A stretch of 33,866 bases of DNA from CAZLWF01 sp031972835 (GTDB taxonomy: Bacteria; Patescibacteriota; Minisyncoccia; Phycocordibacterales; UBA9973): the NCBI GenBank assembly GCA_031972835.1, contig DALYDX010000009.1, forward strand, positions 1 to 33,866, written 5' to 3'. Positions 29,014 to 33,866 of this stretch are shown piece after piece (the stretch's first letter is position 1; every line of letters begins with the position of its first letter). Under the pieces are notes generated by a model, which worked only from the letters and a program-made list of their open reading frames with translations, was not told where the DNA came from and searched no databases. The position numbers and the translations under genes are program-made.

Positions 29014-30132
29014 TTAACCTAATAAATCATGTGCAACACCTGGCCAACTGGCGATATCGTCAGTTGATTTCACAATATGCATACCAGCCGCACGGAAACG
29101 TTCCATAGCGAGTGTTGCCTCATCTGTAAAATCAGCCAGAAATCCACCATTTCCATCAGGTACTGCAACTGCGCTTGTTCCGTCTTCTAAGATATATATC
29201 TTTTCAGCAAGTTTTGGATTTTTATTCAAAATCTCCTGTAAAATATCATCTATCGAAGATGCCACACAGTGACTTGAAGCTTGTCCGGCAATAATTACAA
29301 TATCGTCTTTCAGTAAATGATCGAGGAATTTTGTATTACGTTGCAAATTTGAAGGCTTACCATCAAAACGAGTCAGAACTTCCGGTTGAACTATTGAATA
29401 GTTTTCAGAAAGTGGGTGACCACCTTTGATTTCGATAGTAGGCTGATTGCTACGTGCATATGCATGAAACATTCTGGCTTCATTCACAACTCCTACGAGC
29501 GTGTGACCAATCGTTCCAATCATGCAATGCTCCGGCCATAAATACAGCGTGTATTTTTTACGTCCTGATTGCGGATTTTTAAGTTGCTCACAATAATGAA
29601 CGCATTGATTGTAAAGCCATCCGATAGGCACGTCGAGTTCCTGTGCTACACGTGGGTTTGGAGATACAAAATCACTAATAACATTTCCGCCCAAATCCAT
29701 ATTGATCAGATATTTTTTGCCACCAACCTCTTTTACGTCAACAAGTGTGTGCGGAGCAAGCTCTACACCGTTTTTGTCAACAAAAAAATTGGAGAAAAAT
29801 ATTTGCCATGGAAAATGAGTATCCATCGTTACTGTTGTCTTTGTAATCAGGTCCACATTGCGGTAGATAAATTCGGAGATGCGTTTTGAATCCTCAATCG
29901 CACCTACACCACTTCTTCCACCTACATACAGTGTCCCTTCTGGATGACAAAAGTCTCTCTGCATGTCGATCAAAAGTAAATTAATCCTTACTTTGTCACT
30001 AGCAGATGGCTTAAGATTCGCACTTTTCGCAAATTTTAGAGCTTCGCTCTTAACTTGCGCCATATTCTCATTGTAGAGAAAATTGGCTGCATTGTCCGGG
30101 TTATAGAAAACCGGTAATTTTGAATTTTTCAT
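29014..30132 (-). CDS. Isochorismatase-superfamily, nicotinamidase-like hydrolase
   Basis: A cysteine-hydrolase fold of 372 residues from ATG 30132. NLLLIDMQRDFCHPEGTLYV gives the catalytic Asp56, TMDTHFPWQIFF the metal-binding D-x-H, LWPEHCMIGTIGHTLV the WP.H...GT.G nicotinamidase signature, and AGQASSHCVASSIDDI the catalytic Cys289. Nicotinamidases turn nicotinamide into nicotinate in NAD salvage. The protein is far longer than usual (180-220): about 45 extra N-terminal residues and an insert after the LYVGG segment and between WPEHC and the Cys motif. It lies within the kinase/PP2C/vWA group, so an NAD-related metabolite may link to that system. Related amidases on other substrates remain possible. 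Confidence 0.82.
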   Translation of the reverse strand: MKNSKLPVFYNPDNAANFLYNENMAQVKSEALKFAKSANLKPSASDKVRINLLLIDMQRDFCHPEGTLYVGGRSGVGAIEDSKRISEFIYRNVDLITKTTVTMDTHFPWQIFFSNFFVDKNGVELAPHTLVDVKEVGGKKYLINMDLGGNVISDFVSPNPRVAQELDVPIGWLYNQCVHYCEQLKNPQSGRKKYTLYLWPEHCMIGTIGHTLVGVVNEARMFHAYARSNQPTIEIKGGHPLSENYSIVQPEVLTRFDGKPSNLQRNTKFLDHLLKDDIVIIAGQASSHCVASSIDDILQEILNKNPKLAEKIYILEDGTSAVAVPDGNGGFLADFTDEATLAMERFRAAGMHIVKSTDDIASWPGVAHDLLG

Positions 30133-30164
30133 AAAAAACAATTTTTGTTTGTGAGAAAATTTTT

Positions 30165-32084
30165 TTACTGTGTACTAATGGTAAGTTGCCATATCTCTTT
30201 TTTAGACACGACAATAATTCCACCTTTTCCTGGGTATAACTCTGACGCTGAATCAACAAACGGAGCTGTATCAGGAAATTCTTTTTTGATTTGAATTGTA
30301 TTTTGCTCTTGTGCTACTCGTACAATTCCCTCCTCGGTAGCCACATACAACGAATTGACCACCGCCAGAGCCCCACGGATCCTTCCGAGCCATGAGCCAT
30401 CACCTGAAAGAGCCTGAGCTTCAGCAAGGATCTCTCCTTTTGTATCAAGGATATAGGCATGGTTTATACGCAGAGAGCCTTCTACTGTGGAGATGAAAAA
30501 CCATATGTATTCACCTGAAAACTCACAGTTTATATCGATAATTTTACCGTTAATTTTTGGAATCAAAATATTATCATTTATTCCGATACCTTCTGTCTTA
30601 AAGATAAAAAATCTTTGTATTTCTTCTCTTCTATAAAAACCAAAACCAATACGCTCTCCTGCCCATATATGAGTCGAATCTTTTAAAACTGATCCGATAT
30701 ATGTTTTGCTTGAAGACCCAAGTATTTGATCAATACGATATAGTGAGCCTCCCTCTGTAAAGAAAATATTTTTGGAATTTGTCGCAACTGACGGTAATCC
30801 ATTTGGACTGTCGATCGCATATTTTTCTTTTGACAAATTCTTTGAAAATACATCAATCTGATTGTCTTTTCCAAAAATAGTTTCTCTGTTGGTTATCCTG
30901 TACCTGATTTTTTCAACTTCTGGTCCACGCTCTACGACTGTTTTATCTTCACGAATATACGAGTCTCCTTCGTGATAAAGATAAATCAAATTTTTACCAT
31001 TGTGGCCAACTCGTAGTATCTTCCCTGTAGTTGAAAATATTTTTAAAGCTTCTACAGAACCCCTGATCGTAGCGATGATTGCTTTTTTTTGTACACCGAA
31101 ACATTCGGGACACATAACTCTTGCGTGAACTGTTCCACACTTGGTACAAGTAGTGAACCTAAGATCATTTAATAACTTAAAAGGAAATAATCCACGTTCT
31201 TTTTTTACAAAAGTTTTGTTGAAAAATTCAAGTAAGTCATCGGGAAGGTATTGGTAGTTTCTAGCTTTTTTTGGATATATAACATCATCCTCAAATACGC
31301 TGATCGCTTCTATCGGTCTCACATGATGAGCAATTTTCGGACCAGACTTTGGTCTATATACTCCTCCATATGGATGCACAGAAAGTAATGTTTGAAACAA
31401 CATTACTGCAAATGCATACCAGTCCGACAATTCAGTATGCGATGAAGCTTGTACTAAGTGACTCTTACCATCAGGGCATAATTGTGGATGTGTTGTAGGG
31501 CTCGCCAATATGCACAACAGAGGATCGACGAACCTCTCGTCAAAAGTAGAACTTGGAAAGCTACCAAACTGATAGCTATCTGCATCAATAAACCAAGGTA
31601 CTGATTTATTTGTAACCAATACATTTAAGTCATTGAAATCTCCAATCACAATTTTCTTATTGTGAAGTTCCTCTACAGTTTTATACATAGAAGCAAAGAT
31701 CTTTATAAGCCATTCCTCTTCTTTACCAAAAACATAAGATGCTGGCTGACTAAAGGTAAAGATGGGTTCAGGATTTTTCAATAAATTCATCGAATACCCT
31801 CTCACCAAACCTTTGGTGTCATAAGCAAGCTCACTTGGAATTATAACGTTCGATGGTAAGTTCTTGGGAAACAGAGTCAGCTTAGCTTGATGAATCCGCA
31901 ATCTATCCTCTGCGCCTTTTTGTGCAAATGCATTCCCTTGGTAATCTATATGGTCTTTACGCTTAAAAAGTTTCAAGGCCTTGCCATTACCAATATCAAA
32001 CACATCTGCCTCACCACCTGAACCTATTTGCTTCAAATTTCTTGTCTCAAAATCTTGAGAATTAATAATAATTTTCATAAACAT
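30165..32084 (-). CDS. Ser/Thr protein kinase with zinc ribbon and C-terminal beta-rich domain
   Basis: A 639-residue protein with an N-terminal kinase domain (about 15-300): glycine loop IGSGGEADVF (20-29), VAIK-type Lys38 in KALKLF, a catalytic loop VIGDFNDLNVLV with Asp149 and Asn154 replacing the HRD text, and IDAD (Asp167) in place of DFG. A zinc ribbon follows: CTKC (313-316) and CPEC (325-328). The last ~300 residues are repetitive beta strands (YRIDQILGSSSKTYIG, YIWFFISTVEGSLRINHAYILDTKG, LYVATEEGIVRVA), suggesting a beta-propeller sensor. All catalytic residues are present although the motifs are divergent. It begins 3 nt after the PP2C stop, so phosphatase and kinase are coupled. 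Confidence 0.85.
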   Translation of the reverse strand: MFMKIIINSQDFETRNLKQIGSGGEADVFDIGNGKALKLFKRKDHIDYQGNAFAQKGAEDRLRIHQAKLTLFPKNLPSNVIIPSELAYDTKGLVRGYSMNLLKNPEPIFTFSQPASYVFGKEEEWLIKIFASMYKTVEELHNKKIVIGDFNDLNVLVTNKSVPWFIDADSYQFGSFPSSTFDERFVDPLLCILASPTTHPQLCPDGKSHLVQASSHTELSDWYAFAVMLFQTLLSVHPYGGVYRPKSGPKIAHHVRPIEAISVFEDDVIYPKKARNYQYLPDDLLEFFNKTFVKKERGLFPFKLLNDLRFTTCTKCGTVHARVMCPECFGVQKKAIIATIRGSVEALKIFSTTGKILRVGHNGKNLIYLYHEGDSYIREDKTVVERGPEVEKIRYRITNRETIFGKDNQIDVFSKNLSKEKYAIDSPNGLPSVATNSKNIFFTEGGSLYRIDQILGSSSKTYIGSVLKDSTHIWAGERIGFGFYRREEIQRFFIFKTEGIGINDNILIPKINGKIIDINCEFSGEYIWFFISTVEGSLRINHAYILDTKGEILAEAQALSGDGSWLGRIRGALAVVNSLYVATEEGIVRVAQEQNTIQIKKEFPDTAPFVDSASELYPGKGGIIVVSKKEIWQLTISTQ

Positions 32085-32087
32085 TTT

Positions 32088-32945
32088 TTAACTGGTGAAA
32101 TTTTTATTTCTGCGTAGAACTATCAGCGTTGTATCGTCTTTTAGTAATCCGTGTGCAATACGTGGATGTTTGTACCCACTATCGATCACAGCTCTTTCGC
32201 GATTCATCAACGCCAATCTTCCCCGGATAGAATCAGAATTTTTGAAGAAAATATCTTCTTCCCAAAATTGAGAAATTGATCCGACAAGTTTTTCTTGACC
32301 GGGCAATCTTTCACTATCTGAAGAAAGAACATATCTGAGACCATCACTTGCAACAAGCAAGTGATCCACCTTGTCTGTTTCATATTCCAAAACTTTAAAT
32401 TCCAAATCTTCATTTGTAGATATAGAACTGTTTGTTAATACGAGCGCAGGATAAGGTGGTGCATTGTTTGCAAATGGCCCCCAAGTAGTAAGATTCCCAT
32501 TTACCGAAGTGTACCCGTCACCTATTACAAATACGTAAGTTTTATATTTTGTAACCATAAAACCTATCAATGTAAAAGATAGATAATCTCTTACTATAGA
32601 TGACAGACTGTCACCCATACCGAGAGCGAGCACTCGGAGATGAGAGAGCATGTCCTCTCGGACCCTCTTGAAGAATAGTGGTTCAGATTTACCGATTGAA
32701 ATTGGCAAATATCTTTTGTACTGCACAAGTATTGCATGTAGAAGCAAGTTCACACCTATGTGCGCACCAACCTCACTTGCGTGTGCCTCCACACTTCCAC
32801 ACCCGTCGGCGATTATGCCGATAGTTGTATCCTCATCGCTATATGTCACATATGCATCCTGATTGTTTTTCCAGCCAGGTCGTCCTGGCATTGTATGGTC
32901 TGTACCTGGTACAGAACCACCAGCAATAGAAAATTGTTTTTTCAT
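32088..32945 (-). CDS. PP2C-family Ser/Thr protein phosphatase
   Basis: A 285-residue metal-dependent phosphatase: NNQDAYVTY (Asp30), GIIADGCGSVEAHASEVGAH (Asp47-Gly48, first metal-ligand motif), FVIGDGYTSVNG, LLVASDGLRYVL and a C-terminal KDDTTLIVLRR. These are PP2C motifs in the right order, with metal-binding aspartates intact. No membrane or sensor domain is attached. First gene of the cassette, coupled to the kinase it probably antagonises. Its promoter region carries the tandem dyads at 33012-33053, so expression is likely regulated. Confidence 0.9.
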   Translation of the reverse strand: MKKQFSIAGGSVPGTDHTMPGRPGWKNNQDAYVTYSDEDTTIGIIADGCGSVEAHASEVGAHIGVNLLLHAILVQYKRYLPISIGKSEPLFFKRVREDMLSHLRVLALGMGDSLSSIVRDYLSFTLIGFMVTKYKTYVFVIGDGYTSVNGNLTTWGPFANNAPPYPALVLTNSSISTNEDLEFKVLEYETDKVDHLLVASDGLRYVLSSDSERLPGQEKLVGSISQFWEEDIFFKNSDSIRGRLALMNRERAVIDSGYKHPRIAHGLLKDDTTLIVLRRNKNFTS

Positions 32946-33011
32946 GAATTCTTAATTTAGTTATTTAGTTATCAAAGTTCTGGTATTGCCAAATAGTCTA
33001 TATTTGGGTAA

Positions 33012-33053
33012 TAGTGTTTTAGTAACACTATACTTAGTGTATATCATACACTA
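33012..33053. promoter_or_regulatory. Two tandem operator-like dyads
   Basis: TAGTGT-N7-ACACTA occurs at 33012-33030 and again at 33035-33053, with centres 23 bp apart (about two helical turns). Each is a perfect inverted repeat (8 and 7 bp with a 5-nt spacer). The inner halves together also read ACACTATACTTAGTGT (33025-33040), which resembles an NrdR box. The array lies 67-110 bp upstream of the PP2C start and about 95-135 bp upstream of the divergent gene. Confidence 0.7.
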
Positions 33054-33132
33054 CTAGAAATAGCAAATGTTCTGTGGATAACTAGACCATCACCTACTCA
33101 TACCCCCCATCGCAAAAAAAAACCAAAAATGG

Positions 33133-33138
33133 TATAAA
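33133..33138 (+). promoter_or_regulatory. -10 box of the 33146 gene
   Basis: TATAAA ends 7 nt before ATG 33146, so the transcript would begin at about the start codon. No clear -35; an A-tract (33114-33122) lies in its place. Confidence 0.4.
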
Positions 33139-33145
33139 TTAAATT

Positions 33146-33856
33146 ATGAAAAAAACAGAACAGCTTGTAGTAGGTATAGGAGAAGTCGGGAGTGCAATAT
33201 CCTTTATATTAAAATCTGACAAACACGATCCGTTTAAAAGTGTGTACGCTCCACAAAAACAATACAAAGTACTCCATATCTGTATTCCATACAATGCAAA
33301 ATTCATAGAGAGTGTAAAAAAGTACCAAAAAGAATTCAAACCAAAATTTATAGTAATACACTCTACTGTTCCAATCGGAACATCAAGAAAACTCGGAGCT
33401 ACCCACTCACCTGTTCGCGGAGTACATCCACACATGGTCAAAGGTATCAAAACTTTTGTAAAATTCTTTGGGGGTAAAAACGCAAAAGACGCAGCAGGTC
33501 TGTTTGAAGCTTGTGGCATAAAAACACAAATCACTCCAAACTCTGAAACAACTGAAGCTCTGAAACTTTGGGATACAACACAATACGGCATCATGATCAC
33601 TCTTCAAAAAGAAATCCATGATTATTGCAAGAAGAACAAAATTGATTTTGATATTATCTACACACTTGGAAACTCTACTTATAACGAAGGCTACCGAAAA
33701 CTTGGTAGACCAGAAGTTGCTAGGCCTTTTCTAAAACACATGGATGGACCTATAGGCGGACACTGCGTGATACCAAACGCTCACTTGATAGATTCACCTA
33801 GTGCACGTGAACTAATAAAGAAAAATAAAGGCTACATGAAAAAGAAAACCGCATAA
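33146..33856 (+). CDS. Short UDP-glucose/GDP-mannose dehydrogenase-like protein
   Basis: A 236-residue protein with a Rossmann dinucleotide motif near the N-terminus (VVGIGEVGSAISFIL, GxGxVG) and ICIPYNAKFIESV, VIHSTVPIGTSRKLG and GPIGGHCVIPNAHLI. The last mirrors the GPGxGGHCxPxDP catalytic-Cys motif of UDP-glucose dehydrogenases. The intervening EALKLWDTTQYGIMITLQKEIHDYCKK corresponds to the central helix with Lys/Asn catalytic positions. Usual members are 390-450 residues and have a third domain; here it ends soon after the Cys motif, so only a minimal fold remains. It may bind NAD without the normal oxidation. The gene is complete, with its own terminator. Confidence 0.7.
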   Translation: MKKTEQLVVGIGEVGSAISFILKSDKHDPFKSVYAPQKQYKVLHICIPYNAKFIESVKKYQKEFKPKFIVIHSTVPIGTSRKLGATHSPVRGVHPHMVKGIKTFVKFFGGKNAKDAAGLFEACGIKTQITPNSETTEALKLWDTTQYGIMITLQKEIHDYCKKNKIDFDIIYTLGNSTYNEGYRKLGRPEVARPFLKHMDGPIGGHCVIPNAHLIDSPSARELIKKNKGYMKKKTA

Positions 33857-33866
33857 ATGCGGTTTT
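33844..33866 (+). terminator. Terminator overlapping the stop of the last gene
   Basis: AAAACCGCAT-AA-ATGCGGTTTT: the TAA stop (33854-33856) lies in the hairpin loop. The window ends inside the T-tract. Confidence 0.8.

Noticed and set aside
1..33866. tRNA or rRNA genes
   Set aside because: Looked for T-arm motifs (GTTCGAnnC and complement) and cloverleaf flanks by eye; matches fell inside coding sequence without cloverleaf context. A tRNAscan run would be decisive.

Overview
The window reads as a piece of a Candidate Phyla Radiation (Patescibacteria, Parcubacteria-like) genome, probably metagenome-assembled. This is inferred from short intergenic gaps, many small membrane proteins of no recognised family, AT-rich spacers with compact intrinsic terminators, several promoters whose -10 box lies only 6-11 nt before the start codon, and a truncated ribosomal-protein cluster (secE-nusG, then rplK, with no rplA after it). 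Two 100-N runs (19815-19914, 28618-28717) mark scaffold joins.

Layout. 1-1267 (-): operon of an alpha/beta hydrolase, a CsaA-type tRNA-binding protein and a membrane protein cut by the window edge. 1368-1895 (+): unknown gene. 1921-5376 (-): isoleucyl-tRNA synthetase with a complete histidine-phosphatase domain spliced into its catalytic core. It is preceded by what looks like a T-box riboswitch with a minimal (ultrashort) Stem I and an intrinsic terminator (5636-5822); a small membrane-protein gene lies antisense in the leader. 5888-8401: small unknown proteins, a PH-domain membrane protein pair and an HD phosphohydrolase. 8444-10159: argS. 10213-10995: a basic protein with a possible DnaA domain IV-like helix-turn-helix.

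11088-16644 is a thymidylate island: dTMP kinase, serine hydroxymethyltransferase, HIT protein plus thymidylate synthase, a dCMP deaminase with an extra N-terminal domain overlapping a heptose-type nucleotidyltransferase gene, and dihydrofolate reductase. Together they cover dCMP to dUMP to dTMP to dTDP and the folate cycle that feeds the methyl transfer. 16723-19146 (-): secE, nusG, an unknown protein inserted between nusG and rplK, then rplK. 19286-22211: an HNH-like protein, a SIMPL-domain protein, a two-TM channel with an altered selectivity filter, an FKBP prolyl isomerase and a PrxQ peroxiredoxin.

22230-28164 (-): a large unknown protein; a four-gene unit of a degenerate M23-like protein, two tiny membrane proteins and a possible nuclease-fold protein; and a MacB/FtsX-type ABC exporter. 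28249-32945 (-) is a signalling cassette: PP2C phosphatase, protein kinase with zinc ribbon and C-terminal beta-rich region, a long nicotinamidase-like hydrolase, and a vWA protein interrupted by a gap. Kinase + PP2C + vWA matches the logic of the TerY-P triad. Upstream lie two tandem dyads, TAGTGT-N7-ACACTA, that look like operators, then a divergent short UDP-glucose-dehydrogenase-like gene (33146-33856).

The strongest leads are the ileS T-box, the IleRS-phosphatase fusion, and the kinase/PP2C/nicotinamidase/vWA cassette with its operator array. No rRNA, tRNA, CRISPR array or transposase was recognised by eye.
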